Positions 1 to 9,510 of a stretch of 64,000 nt of DNA are shown piece after piece (the first letter of the stretch is position 1; each line of letters starts with the position of its first letter). The notes under the pieces were generated by a model, which had not been told where the DNA came from, did no database searches, and saw nothing but the letters and a program-made list of their open reading frames with translations. Location: contig JAUHVK010000005.1 of NCBI GenBank assembly GCA_030425145.1, forward strand, positions 1-64,000. The letters are read 5' to 3'. A program made the translations under genes and the position numbers. Source of the DNA: Alphaproteobacteria bacterium (GTDB taxonomy: Bacteria; Pseudomonadota; Alphaproteobacteria; Rhodobacterales; Rhodobacteraceae).

Positions 1-269
1 CTGAACCGCACAAATTGGCACCCTAACTGAACCAAAACAAAAGCGGGTGTCAGTTCGCCAAATGACGTCACGTATAACGTGTTGAGGCGTCATTCGCCGC
101 CCCACAAGGTAGAATGCCCCCGGGATGTCGCGCCATCCAGCAGCCTCTAGCCATCGGCAAATGTGCGAAATCGGAAAGAAAGTCTTACCAATTCTGCCAG
201 TTCGTACTGAAGTAGGTGTGGGTGTCTGGTGTTCACAGCACGGATACCTGCAAGTTATGGGAGGACTAC

Positions 270-1370
270 ATGACCAACAGAATTACCTCGCGGCGCGGTG
301 CGCTGCGTGCCATTGCGGGTGCCGGTGCAGCAACCCTTGCGGCGCCCCATATCGCAGGTGCTCAGGCCAACGGAACGACCTGGTAAATCCAGACCAGCTG
401 GCCGGGCGGTGTGGGGCTTCAGATCTTCAAGGATTGGTGCGCGACCATCCAGGAGAAGACAGGTGGTGAACTGGCGTTCCAAGCTTTCGGCGCGAATGAC
501 GTTGTAGGCGATTTCCAGCTATACGATGCGGTGAAAAACGGCGTTCTCGAAGCGGTGAACCCGTTCACGATCTACGCACAGGGCACCATTCCGGCGGCAA
601 CGTTCCTGACGTCCATTCCGCTGGGCCTGCGCAACCCGCACGAATTTGACGTGTTCTACTACGGCCTGGGAGGCATCGACATCGCCCGCGAGCTGTACGC
701 GGCACAGGGCTTGCACTTCGTTGGCCCGGTACACCACGGCCCGAACATCATCCACTCAAAGGTTCCGATCCGTTCGATCGACGACTTTGCGGGCCGCAAG
801 ATGCGCCTTCCGGGTGGTATGGTTGCCGAAGTCTTCAACCAGATCGGCGCTGAAACGACCGTTCTGCCGGGGTCCGAAATCTTCCCGGCGCTGGAAAAGG
901 GCACCATCGACGTTGCCGACTATGTCGGTCCGGCGGTCAACTATGCGCTCGGCTTCAGCCAGGTTACCGACTACATCGTGATGGGCCCTCCGGGCTTCAT
1001 GTCGCTGTACCAGCCGGTCGACATCATGGACATCACTGTGGGTCAGGCCGCATGGGACGCGCTGTCGCCGCAGATGAAGCAATTCGTCGAGATGGAAACC
1101 CATGTCTACTCCGACATGCACCACGCCGCGATCCAGAAGGCGGACCAGGAAGCCTGGGCCAAGTTCGAAGCGGACGGCACCGAGGTCACGCGCCTCAGCC
1201 AGGACGATGTGGAACTGATGACCGAAGTCGCCGTTCCGATCTGGTTCGACTACGCCAACCGCGATCCGAATGCGGCGCGTGTCTTCAAGATCCAGCTCGA
1301 CTACATGATGTCAGGCTCGCTCGGCTATGTTGATCCGGCCCTGACCGAAGGTCTGGAACTCAAGCTCTGA
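270..1370 (+). pseudogene. dctP: TRAP transporter substrate-binding protein DctP, interrupted by an in-frame TAA
   Basis: The ATG at 270 follows a good ribosome site (GGGAGGA at about 259-265). It begins a twin-arginine-type leader (SRRGALRAIAGAGAA, ending near AGAQA). After codon 38 (Trp) the frame meets TAA at 384-386. The same frame then reads straight on to a stop at 1370, giving a complete DctP body (366 codons in all, the family's usual size). The body has the GRKMRLPGG segment typical of TRAP binding proteins and resembles the TakP/2-oxoacid subgroup. The stop sits a few residues beyond the signal peptide, so a normal start would give only an exported stub. A restart inside the body would lack the Tat leader. 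dctQ and dctM follow intact. It is either a nonsense pseudogene, a sequencing error, or an unexplained recoding event. The 2-oxoacid or lactate-type ligand is a guess. Confidence 0.85.
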
Positions 1371-1393
1371 GGTCCTGAGACTTTCAAAAACTT

Positions 1394-1420
1394 CCGCCCG
1401 ATGCCCTGTGCGTCGGGCGG
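1394..1420 (+). terminator. Stem-loop between dctP and dctQ
   Basis: An 8-bp GC-rich perfect stem (CCGCCCGA at 1394-1401, TCGGGCGG at 1413-1420) with an 11-nt loop lies just after the dctP stop and is followed by CTCCCTTTAA. Such hairpins after TRAP binding-protein genes commonly act as partial terminators or mRNA stabilisers, so the periplasmic protein is made in excess over the membrane subunits. The weak T-run argues for attenuation rather than full termination. Confidence 0.5.
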
Positions 1421-1454
1421 CTCCCTTTAACATGACATCAATGAGGACCGCACC

Positions 1455-2768
1455 ATGCCGGGTCTCAGCTTTACGCTGCCACATTGGCTGTACTGGGTCG
1501 GACTGATCGTCTTTCCCCTGATCGCGATCGTTCTGTCGCGGCGACCTCAGCCCGAAGAAAAGCGCTACACACTGCCCCTAGCCTACATGATCGCCGTTGC
1601 CGGCGGGATTATCGGGCTGCACCGTTTCTACCTGAAAAGCATGCTCGGGGTGGTATATATTCCGATCTTCCTGTTCATCCTGTTCGCCAACGGACAGACG
1701 CAGGACGCGCGAACTGTGTTTTCCGACTATGAAAACCAGGTGCGTGTCGCGCAGCGGGTGCTTGACCGCGAAGAGGGGCGCGTAAACGAAGCGCGCGCTG
1801 ATCTTGCTGAATTGCAGACGGCCTATGACGCGACCGAAGAGGGTTCTTTCGCGCAAAAAAGTGCAGAGCGCCGGCTGACCCGGGCTAAGGACACGATTGC
1901 CAAAGGTGAAGATCGCCTGAAGGAAGCGCGAGTCACGGTCGAAGACATTACCCCGCTCCGAGAAGAAGCTGCGGCCAACCGCGCCTTTTGGGATAATGCG
2001 GCGGGGTATGCTTTCTACCTGATCTTGGCCCTTCTACTCTTAGACCTTTTCCTGCTTCCCGGCATAGTGAAACGCGCAAATGCGGCGCTTCCGGCGCATG
2101 AAGAAATGACCGAGGCAGAAAAGGCCCTGCGTGCGGCCGAGGCCGAAGAAGGCCCGAAACACGACCGCGACTATGCCGAGAACTGGATCGACAGGTTGTC
2201 ATTATTTTGCGGGGAATTCGTTGCCTATTGGGCGGTGATCGCGGTCTTCGCCTATTATTACGAAGTGCTGGCCCGTTACGTCTTCGGGTCCCCTACGAAC
2301 TGGGCGCACGAAGCCATGTATCTGATGTTCGGTATGCAGTACCTCATAGCAGGCGCTTACGCGATGTTGACCGAAAGCCATGTGCGCGTTGATATCTTCT
2401 ACGCTCCGCTTTCTAAACCGCGCAAAGCGTGGGTCGATCTGTTGACCTCCATTTTCTTCTTCATCTTTGCCGGGACTCTGCTCGTCACGTCGTGGATTTT
2501 CGCGATGGACGCCATTGCTGTGCCGTCGGGCAACGCAGTGATTTCGGATTGGGCGCGGGGACAGATCGGCTTTGGTGAGATGATCTCTGGCTTCGGACTG
2601 AACCAGTGGACAGACCCGAATATTCGTTGGGGCGAAATCAGCTTCAATGAATGGGAAGTGCCGCTGTGGCCGATGAAATGGGTGATGGTGATTGGCGGGC
2701 TTCTACTCGTCTTGCAGGGGATTTCGAAGATGTCGAAAGACATCCGCGAAATCGCACGGGGGAACTGA
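1455..2768 (+). CDS. dctQ: TRAP small permease (DctQ) with N-terminal TM2-like and coiled-coil extension
   Basis: This is the small membrane subunit of a TRAP transporter, 437 residues long, about twice the usual size. Residues about 10-75 hold hydrophobic segments around GGIIGLHRFYLKS, which matches the TM2-domain signature. About 85-165 is highly charged and probably coiled coil (heptad-like Glu/Arg/Ala). A further membrane segment at about 185-205 precedes a second charged stretch. About 245-430 is the DctQ four-helix unit (ARYVFGSPTNWAHE, then VRVDIFY). It lies between dctP and dctM, and dctM starts 3 nt after its stop. DctQ normally links DctM in the membrane. The function of the extension is unknown. 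Confidence 0.85.
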   Translation: MPGLSFTLPHWLYWVGLIVFPLIAIVLSRRPQPEEKRYTLPLAYMIAVAGGIIGLHRFYLKSMLGVVYIPIFLFILFANGQTQDARTVFSDYENQVRVAQRVLDREEGRVNEARADLAELQTAYDATEEGSFAQKSAERRLTRAKDTIAKGEDRLKEARVTVEDITPLREEAAANRAFWDNAAGYAFYLILALLLLDLFLLPGIVKRANAALPAHEEMTEAEKALRAAEAEEGPKHDRDYAENWIDRLSLFCGEFVAYWAVIAVFAYYYEVLARYVFGSPTNWAHEAMYLMFGMQYLIAGAYAMLTESHVRVDIFYAPLSKPRKAWVDLLTSIFFFIFAGTLLVTSWIFAMDAIAVPSGNAVISDWARGQIGFGEMISGFGLNQWTDPNIRWGEISFNEWEVPLWPMKWVMVIGGLLLVLQGISKMSKDIREIARGN

Positions 2769-2771
2769 TCG

Positions 2772-4127
2772 ATGGGTATCGATATCGGAATCGAGCTTCT
2801 TACGCTCATCATGTTCGGCAGCCTTCTGGCCCTGCTGATGGCGGGTCTTCCGCTGGCTTTCGTGACCGGTGGTCTGGCGTGCGTGTTCCTGTTCATCCTG
2901 GGCGACGCCCGTGCGCTGAACATCGTGCCAAGCCGCATCTTCCCGCTGATGACAAACTACCAGCTGTCGGCCATCCCGCTGTTCATCTTCATGGCGGCGA
3001 TGCTCGAACGGGCCGGGATCATCAACGATATGTTCGATGTGATCTACAAGGTGCTGGGTGGAGTCAAAGGTGGGCTTGCTGCAGCAACCATCATTGCGTC
3101 GCCAATCCTGGCAGCAATGGTGGGCGTGATCGGCGCGGCTGTGGTGACGATGGGCATCATTGCTTTGCCGGCGATGCTCAAGCGAAACTATGACCCGAAG
3201 ATCGCAATGGGTTCTATCATGGCGGGTGGTACACTTGGTATCCTGATCCCGCCCTCGATCCTTGCGATCATCTACGCGGTCGTGGCCGAGCAATCGGTGG
3301 GTGAGCTGTTCATCGGTGCAGTCATTCCAGGCCTACTGCTGTCGGGCATGTACATCGTCTACGTCACCCTGCGCTGCTACATCAATCCAGCACTTGGTCC
3401 GGCAATCCCGGTCGAAGAACGGGTCAGCAATGCTGAGAAGGTTCAACTGATTGGCAAGATGGCTGCCCCGATCACGCTCGTGGTCGTAGTGCTGGGCATC
3501 ATCTTCTCGGGTGTGGCAACGCCCGTGGAGGCAGCTGGCATCGGCACCTTCGGTGCGTTCATCGTCGCCGCGATCCATCGCAAGCTGGACTGGCCCACGG
3601 TGCGCGAGGCGTGCACCACCACGCTCAAGGCCAGCGCGATGGTCATCTGGATCATGTTCGGTGCAACGATCTTCGTCGGTCTCTACGTGCTGGAAGGTGG
3701 TCAGCAGTTCGTGCAGGACGCGCTAGCTGCAACGGGTCTCGGCCCCTGGGGCATCCTGATCCTCATGCAGGTCCTTCTGGTGATCCTGGGCATGTTCCTG
3801 GATTGGGTGGGTATCCTGCTGCTCTGTGTGCCGATCTTCGTGCCGATCATCAAGGTGCTGGGCGCGGCGGCCTTCGGCCTCGACAGCCCGGAAGACCTCG
3901 TTCTGTGGTTCGGGGTGCTATATCTGGTGAACATGCAGATGAGCTTTCTCTCGCCGCCCTTCGGCTATGCTCTGTTCTATCTGCGTGGCGTGGCACCGGC
4001 AGAAATTCCAATGACCGACATCTTCAAGTCGGCACTGCCGTTCCTCTTCTTGCAGATCGTGGGACTTGTGCTTTGCATGGTGTTCCCACAGATCATAACG
4101 TGGCTACCAAGGTTGGTTTACGGATAA
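2772..4127 (+). CDS. dctM: TRAP transporter large permease DctM
   Basis: A 451-residue, very hydrophobic protein with the about 12 membrane segments of the DctM/ion-transporter superfamily. It includes the conserved stretch GGTLGILIPPSILAIIYA near residue 155 and a matching second-half segment near LSPPFGYALFYLRG. It is the translocation channel that couples sodium or proton entry to release of substrate from the DctP protein. It follows dctQ by 3 nt and ends at a strong terminator, so it closes the operon. The gene looks intact even though the binding-protein gene upstream is interrupted. Confidence 0.93.
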   Translation: MGIDIGIELLTLIMFGSLLALLMAGLPLAFVTGGLACVFLFILGDARALNIVPSRIFPLMTNYQLSAIPLFIFMAAMLERAGIINDMFDVIYKVLGGVKGGLAAATIIASPILAAMVGVIGAAVVTMGIIALPAMLKRNYDPKIAMGSIMAGGTLGILIPPSILAIIYAVVAEQSVGELFIGAVIPGLLLSGMYIVYVTLRCYINPALGPAIPVEERVSNAEKVQLIGKMAAPITLVVVVLGIIFSGVATPVEAAGIGTFGAFIVAAIHRKLDWPTVREACTTTLKASAMVIWIMFGATIFVGLYVLEGGQQFVQDALAATGLGPWGILILMQVLLVILGMFLDWVGILLLCVPIFVPIIKVLGAAAFGLDSPEDLVLWFGVLYLVNMQMSFLSPPFGYALFYLRGVAPAEIPMTDIFKSALPFLFLQIVGLVLCMVFPQIITWLPRLVYG

Positions 4128-4134
4128 CACATGG

Positions 4135-4164
4135 AAAGCCCCGCTTTGGCGGGGCTTTTCTTTT
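4135..4164 (+). terminator. Rho-independent terminator of the dctPQM operon
   Basis: A perfect 10-bp stem (AAAGCCCCGC at 4135-4144, GCGGGGCTTT at 4149-4158) with a TTTG loop is followed by TTCTTTTC, 7 nt after the dctM stop. The A-rich left arm could also let it serve the convergent aminotransferase gene, although that gene ends about 50 nt away. Confidence 0.92.
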
Positions 4165-4216
4165 CAGATGAGGCAACTGCTTATTCCAGCCAGCTGAAGA
4201 ACAAGTTCAATCGCGA

Positions 4217-5539
4217 TCAGACGAAAACGTGGTCACAGGCAACCGCGAGTTTATCAACCACTTCGCCGATCTGTTCGTCGGAGATGATGAATGGTGGGGC
4301 AAGCAGCACGTGGTCGCCAAGATTGCCGTCCCGGGTGCCGCGCATCGGATAGCAGATTAGACCGGCCTCAAATGCGGCCTTCTTGAACCGGCCCGCAACA
4401 TTCTGGGCTGGCTCAAACGGCGTCTTGGTTTCTCGGTCTGCAACAAACTCTATCCCACGGAACAGACCTCTGCCTCTGATGTCGCCGACATGCGGATGCT
4501 GGCCAAAACGTTCCGACACGGCCTTCGACAATTTTTCACCCTGTTCCTGCACCTTTGGGACCAAACCACGTCCCAAGATCGCTTTTACAACTGCCAACGA
4601 GGTTGCGCAGGCAACAGGGTGACCCAGATAGGTGTGGCCGTGTTGAAAGAAGCCGGATCCTTTCGAGATCGCATCATAGATCCGGTCCGTACACAGCATT
4701 GCTCCAATTGGCTGATACCCAGCACCCAGCCCTTTTGCGATACACAGGATATCGGGGGTCACGTTTTCCGCATCGCAAGCGAACAAATGGCCCACGCGCC
4801 CCATGCCGCACATCACTTCGTCAAGGATGAGCAAGACACCATACTGATCGCAGATTTCCCGGATGCGTTGGAAATAGCCCTCCACTGCCGGAACTGCGCC
4901 CATCGTGGCACCGACAACGGGTTCGGCGACAAAAGCGATGACGCTGTCGCGGCCTAGCCGCAAAATTTCGTCTTCAAGTTCTTGGGCCACACGTTGCCCA
5001 TACGCAAAAGATGTCTCGTCCACGCCTCGGTCGACATACTCGTAACACGGCGCAATGTGCGAGACGTCCATCAAGATCGGTTCAAACTGCGCGCGCCGCC
5101 ACGCATTGCCTCCGGTCGCCAGCGCGCCGAGCGTATTGCCGTGATAGCTTTGTCGACGGGCGATCACGTGACGCCGCTGTGGTTCGCCGATTTCCAGAAA
5201 ATACTGGCGAGCGAGTTTCAAGGCCGCTTCCACCGCCTCGGACCCACCTGAAACAAAGTAGACGCGATCCAGATCGCCTGGGGCGTGTTGGATCAAAAGG
5301 TCTGCCAACGCCTCTGCGGGATCACTCGTGAAGAACCCTGTATGCGCATAAGCGAGGCTTTCGGCCTGATCCTTTATGGCTTGAACGATCTCGGGATCGC
5401 CATGCCCCAGACACGAGACCGCAGCGCCTCCGGAGCCGTCAAAATACTGTTTTCCGGCATCATCATAGAGATAACAACCATCCCCCCTGACCGCTTTTGC
5501 CGGAGGTGCGAGATTGTGGCGTGGGAAGACATGGCTCAT
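4217..5539 (-). CDS. Class III PLP-dependent aminotransferase
   Basis: A 440-residue fold-type I aminotransferase of the ornithine/omega-amino acid class. It carries DEVMCGMGRVGH and CIAKGLGAGYQPIGA, the latter with the lysine that forms the Schiff base with pyridoxal phosphate, and the early DGSGGAAVSCLGH segment. The start at 5539 is chosen because MSHVFPRHN is a typical N-terminus for the family. The frame is open upstream to 5638, but that extra 33-residue stretch looks non-coding. The amino donor cannot be read from sequence. It lies between two TRAP loci, so it may act on an imported amino or oxo acid, which is inference only. Confidence 0.88.
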   Translation of the reverse strand: MSHVFPRHNLAPPAKAVRGDGCYLYDDAGKQYFDGSGGAAVSCLGHGDPEIVQAIKDQAESLAYAHTGFFTSDPAEALADLLIQHAPGDLDRVYFVSGGSEAVEAALKLARQYFLEIGEPQRRHVIARRQSYHGNTLGALATGGNAWRRAQFEPILMDVSHIAPCYEYVDRGVDETSFAYGQRVAQELEDEILRLGRDSVIAFVAEPVVGATMGAVPAVEGYFQRIREICDQYGVLLILDEVMCGMGRVGHLFACDAENVTPDILCIAKGLGAGYQPIGAMLCTDRIYDAISKGSGFFQHGHTYLGHPVACATSLAVVKAILGRGLVPKVQEQGEKLSKAVSERFGQHPHVGDIRGRGLFRGIEFVADRETKTPFEPAQNVAGRFKKAAFEAGLICYPMRGTRDGNLGDHVLLAPPFIISDEQIGEVVDKLAVACDHVFV

Positions 5540-5804
5540 GGAACATACCGCGTAGACTTTGTTTGGTGGTTCACCATCCACAACACCAACTTGTTGATCA
5601 AAACACAAGCCGGACGCCTCGCTCGTGCGATTTATCATCCCCCTTAGGCTGGCCCAACGGGCGCGAATCGCGTTTTATGCTCGCCGGAACGTGCAAAAAG
5701 ACATTCAATCAAAGCACTTAGGCATGCGCGATGTCAGATGAATATGCATCAAACGCGTTTCCGTGTGACTGAGCCCCGGCTCATCAACTAACTGGGAGAA
5801 AACA

Positions 5805-6776
5805 ATGACCATGAAAAAAATCGCGGCGGGCCTCGTCGCTGCAGCCTCCATTACTTTCGGCGGTGCGGCCTTTGCGCAGGATCAGCAGTTCATCTCGATC
5901 GGGACTGGCGGCGTGACAGGTGTCTATTACCCGACCGGTGGCGCGATCTGCCGTCTGGTGAACCGCGACCGCAAGGAACACGGCATTCGCTGCGCCGTGG
6001 AATCCACCGGTGGTTCGGTCTACAACATCAACACGATCAAAGCAGGTGAGCTTGAGTTCGGGGTGGCGCAGTCCGACTGGCAGTACCACGCCTATAACGG
6101 CACATCCCGCTTTGCCGACAACCCGTTCCCGGAAATCCGCGCGATGTTCTCGGTCCACCCGGAACCGTTCACTTTGCTGGTGCGCGGCGACAGCGGCATC
6201 ACGTCGTTTGAAGAGCTCAAGGGCAAGCGCGTGAACGTCGGCAACCCCGGTTCTGGACAGCGCGCGACGATGGAAGTCGTGATGGAGGCCTTTGGCATCG
6301 GGATGGACGATTTCGCCCTCGCGACCGAATACAAGGGGTCGGAAATGGCCAAGCAGATCTGCGACGACAACATCGACGCGATGATCTACACCGTCGGCCA
6401 CCCGGCGGCGGCGATCCAGGAAGCGACCACAACCTGTGACGTGAAGCTGGTGTCGGTCGTCGGTGAGCCGATCGACAAGCTGGTGGCGGACAACCCGTTC
6501 TACCGCGTGGCGACGATTCCGGGCGGCATGTATGCGGGCAATGACGAGGCCGTCACCACCTTTGGCGTGGGCGCGACCTTTGTCACGAAGGAAAGCATCC
6601 CGGAAGAGACAGCGTATATCGTGGCCAAGGCCGTCATGTCGAACCTTGACGATTTCCGCGGTCTGCACCCGGCCTTTGCAAACCTCGATGCGGCCCAGAT
6701 GGTGAGCGACGGTCTGTCCGCCCCGCTGCACCCGGGCGCAGAGCGCGCATATAAAGAGCTTGGCCTGATCGACTAA
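5805..6776 (+). CDS. TAXI-family TRAP solute-binding protein
   Basis: A 323-residue periplasmic receptor with a Sec signal peptide (residues about 1-24, ending AAFAQ). The mature part opens with FISIGTGGVTGVYYPTGGAICRLVN, the hallmark of the TAXI group (TRAP-associated extracytoplasmic immunogenic proteins). The ATG is preceded by GGGAG. It is followed by a hairpin and then its fused permease, which is the standard arrangement. Ligands of this group include glutamate and other carboxylates, but the substrate here is not readable. Confidence 0.92.
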   Translation: MTMKKIAAGLVAAASITFGGAAFAQDQQFISIGTGGVTGVYYPTGGAICRLVNRDRKEHGIRCAVESTGGSVYNINTIKAGELEFGVAQSDWQYHAYNGTSRFADNPFPEIRAMFSVHPEPFTLLVRGDSGITSFEELKGKRVNVGNPGSGQRATMEVVMEAFGIGMDDFALATEYKGSEMAKQICDDNIDAMIYTVGHPAAAIQEATTTCDVKLVSVVGEPIDKLVADNPFYRVATIPGGMYAGNDEAVTTFGVGATFVTKESIPEETAYIVAKAVMSNLDDFRGLHPAFANLDAAQMVSDGLSAPLHPGAERAYKELGLID

Positions 6777-6804
6777 GGCGCGCCTTGTGACGAGCTAAGA
6801 TATC

Positions 6805-6838
6805 AACGCCGGCGCATCTTTTGGTGCGCCGGCGTTTT
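6805..6838 (+). terminator. Intercistronic hairpin between TAXI receptor and permease
   Basis: A perfect 12-bp stem (AACGCCGGCGCA at 6805-6816, TGCGCCGGCGTT at 6825-6836) with an 8-nt loop and a short T-run. It stands 28 nt after the receptor stop and 44 nt before the permease start. It probably attenuates transcription so that receptor exceeds permease. Confidence 0.8.
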
Positions 6839-6880
6839 GCCTGAAAACGACGCGAAAACCGCGCAGCAGGGGGACAACGC

Positions 6881-9499
6881 ATGAGTGAAACACGTACCGC
6901 CGATGAGATGGTGGCCGAGGCCGATACAGGTGCCCGTCAGGCCGGACCATTTGCCAACACACTGATCTTTGCGCTGTGCATCGCGTGGTCCCTGTTTCAG
7001 CTTTACATCGCATCCAAATTGCCCGGTGTTCTGGCGCAGGCCACAGGCATCGGTATTTTCGCCAATATCGTGGCGCAGGCGCGGTTTGTGCATCTGGCCT
7101 TTGCGATTGCCCTGGCGACACTGGCCTTTCCGATGTTCGGGCATCGCAACCGTATCCCCATTTATGACTGGGTGCTGATGATCGCGGGCGTTGCGGCCTG
7201 TCTTTACCTGGTCATTTTCCGGTTCGAGATTGCCGACCGGCCCGGCCTGTGGAGCACATCCGACATTGTCATGTCGGCCATCGGCATGACGGTCCTGATG
7301 ATCGCGGTTTTCCGGTCGCTGGGCCTGCCACTGGTCATTATCGCCTCGCTGTTCCTCGCGCTCGCGTTCTTTGGCGGCTATTCGCAATGGATCGGCAGCA
7401 TCACGAATTACGGCGGTTCGTCCTTCAGCAAGGCGATGGGCCATTACTGGATGCAGACTGAAGGCGTCTTTGGCGTGGCGCTGGGCGTGTCCACATCCAT
7501 GATCTTTCTCTTCGTTCTGTTCGGTGCACTGCTTGAAAAGGCGGGCGGAGGCAACTGGTTCATCAAGGTCGCGATCTCGTTGTTGGGTACCCTTCGCGGC
7601 GGGCCGGCAAAGGCGGCGGTGCTGTCGTCGATGATGACCGGTATGATCTCGGGGTCCTCCATCGCCAACACGGTCACGACCGGGACATTTACCATCCCGC
7701 TGATGAAGCGCATCGGCTTTTCGTCCGAGAAGGCAGGCGCTGTCGAGGTGGCGTCGTCGACCAACGGTCAGTTGACCCCTCCCGTCATGGGCGCGGCGGC
7801 GTTCCTGATGGTCGAATATGTGAATATTCCCTATATTGAGGTGATCAAACACGCCTTCCTGCCAGCGGTGATTTCCTACATCGCGCTCTTGTACATTGTG
7901 CATCTGGAAAGCCTCAAGCTGCGCCTTGAGGGTCTGAAAAAGCCCGGTCGACACATCGGCATCATGATGATCTTGATCCTGTTCCTCACCGGCTTTCTGG
8001 GTATGGCGGCGATCACCTTCCTTGTGATCGCATTCCGTTCCGCACTGGAACCGATAATGCCTGGGGCGACTGTTTACCCGGCGCTGGTGCTGTTGCTGAT
8101 CGCTTATTTGGCGCTTGTCTATGTCGCATCTCGGTTTCCGGACCTTGTGGTGGACGATCCGAATGCCAAAGCGGTTTCCGCACCGCGCCTTACGCCGACC
8201 TTCCTCGGCGGTGCCTATTTCGCGCTGCCGATCTTTGTTCTGGTCTGGAACCTCATGGTGCGGACTGAGCATCTTGACCGCCTGTCCCCAGCACTTTCCG
8301 CTTTCTGGGCAACCATGGCGATGATCATCGTAGCCGTGACCCACCGTCCGTTGAAGGCCATGTACCGAGGAGAGTCGGACTTTGCCAATCAGCTTATGAC
8401 GGGCGTGACCGAGTTCATTGCCGGGTTGGAAAGCGGCGCACGGAATATGATCGGCATTGGTGTCGCCACCGGTGCAGCTGGCATCATCGTGGGCACCATC
8501 TCTCTGACCGGGGCACACCAGATCATTGGCCAGGTGATCGAAGTGATCTCTGGCGGCAATCTGATCATCCTGCTGGTGCTCGTCGCCGTCCTGTCTCTGA
8601 TCCTTGGCATGGGTCTGCCGACCACGGCCAACTACATCGTGGTGTCATCTCTGATGGCGCCAGTGATCGTGTCGGTGGGCGCGCAAGCGGGGCTTATCGT
8701 GCCGCTGATCGCGGTGCATATGTTTGTGTTCTATTTCGGCATTCTTGCCGATGACACGCCGCCTGTGGGGCTTGCCGCCTATGCGGCTGCAGCGATTTCA
8801 CGCGGCGATCCGATCAAGACCGGCGTTCAGGGCTTTGCGTATGACATCCGCACTGCGCTCTTGCCGTTCATGTTTATCTTCAACACCGATCTTCTGCTGA
8901 TCGACGTCAGCCCATTGAAGGCAGTGTTCGTCTTTATCATCGCGCTCATCGCGATGCTGACCTTCGCGGCGGTGACCCAAGGCTACTTCATCGCGAAGAA
9001 CCGCAAATGGGAAGCTGTGGTCATGATGCTGGTCGTCTTTATGCTGTTCCGGCCGGGTTACTTTCTGGATCAGTGGGAGGACCGCTACGTGGACTACACC
9101 GGTCCGGCCGCATTGACGGCGATCGAAAGCGTCCCGGTCGGCACAGATGTGCGGTTGACCGTGTCAGCCCCGGATTTCGATACGGGTATCGTCGGCACTA
9201 AGACCATCGTCATCGCACCCGAAGCCGAAGGCAGTGGGCTTGACCGGCTGGACGCCTTTGGTCTGACGGTCATGGAAGAGGGCGATATGCTGCTGCTTGA
9301 CGAACCTTTCCCAGGTACGCCGTTCTTTGAGAGCCTTGGCAACGAATATGACTTCTACGGCGACGCACCCGCGCAGATCGTAATGGCGCAGGTGGAGAAT
9401 GACCGGATGCCGAAAGAGGTCTTTTTTATCCCCGCGCTGATCCTGCTTCTGATCATCGTCGGCCTGCAAAGCCGCCGCATGACCCAAGCGCCGTTCTGA
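6881..9499 (+). CDS. TRAP permease, fused 4TM/12TM, with C-terminal DUF3394-type region
   Basis: An 872-residue membrane protein in which the small (DctQ-like) and large (DctM-like) TRAP subunits are one chain, as is usual for TAXI systems. Residues about 20-180 hold the first membrane helices. The DctM-like part runs from about 195 to 690 (GGPAKAAVLSSMMTGMISGSS, then LGMGLPTTANYIVVSSL and DDTPPVGLAAYAAAAIS). The last about 170 residues are a mostly soluble domain of the DUF3394 type, ending in one more helix. It works with the receptor encoded just upstream. A UspA gene starts 11 nt after its stop and is probably cotranscribed. Confidence 0.93.
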   Translation: MSETRTADEMVAEADTGARQAGPFANTLIFALCIAWSLFQLYIASKLPGVLAQATGIGIFANIVAQARFVHLAFAIALATLAFPMFGHRNRIPIYDWVLMIAGVAACLYLVIFRFEIADRPGLWSTSDIVMSAIGMTVLMIAVFRSLGLPLVIIASLFLALAFFGGYSQWIGSITNYGGSSFSKAMGHYWMQTEGVFGVALGVSTSMIFLFVLFGALLEKAGGGNWFIKVAISLLGTLRGGPAKAAVLSSMMTGMISGSSIANTVTTGTFTIPLMKRIGFSSEKAGAVEVASSTNGQLTPPVMGAAAFLMVEYVNIPYIEVIKHAFLPAVISYIALLYIVHLESLKLRLEGLKKPGRHIGIMMILILFLTGFLGMAAITFLVIAFRSALEPIMPGATVYPALVLLLIAYLALVYVASRFPDLVVDDPNAKAVSAPRLTPTFLGGAYFALPIFVLVWNLMVRTEHLDRLSPALSAFWATMAMIIVAVTHRPLKAMYRGESDFANQLMTGVTEFIAGLESGARNMIGIGVATGAAGIIVGTISLTGAHQIIGQVIEVISGGNLIILLVLVAVLSLILGMGLPTTANYIVVSSLMAPVIVSVGAQAGLIVPLIAVHMFVFYFGILADDTPPVGLAAYAAAAISRGDPIKTGVQGFAYDIRTALLPFMFIFNTDLLLIDVSPLKAVFVFIIALIAMLTFAAVTQGYFIAKNRKWEAVVMMLVVFMLFRPGYFLDQWEDRYVDYTGPAALTAIESVPVGTDVRLTVSAPDFDTGIVGTKTIVIAPEAEGSGLDRLDAFGLTVMEEGDMLLLDEPFPGTPFFESLGNEYDFYGDAPAQIVMAQVENDRMPKEVFFIPALILLLIIVGLQSRRMTQAPF

Positions 9500-9510
9500 G
9501 GAGCCCCGAC

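Noticed and set aside
125-469. Plus-strand open frame over the start of dctP
   Set aside because: It is in another frame from the Tat leader and DctP body and shows no family resemblance.
6803-8518. Long minus-strand open frame (571 codons) opposite the fused TRAP permease
   Set aside because: His/Arg/Gln-rich translation typical of the antisense of a hydrophobic coding gene. No domain, start signal or family pattern.
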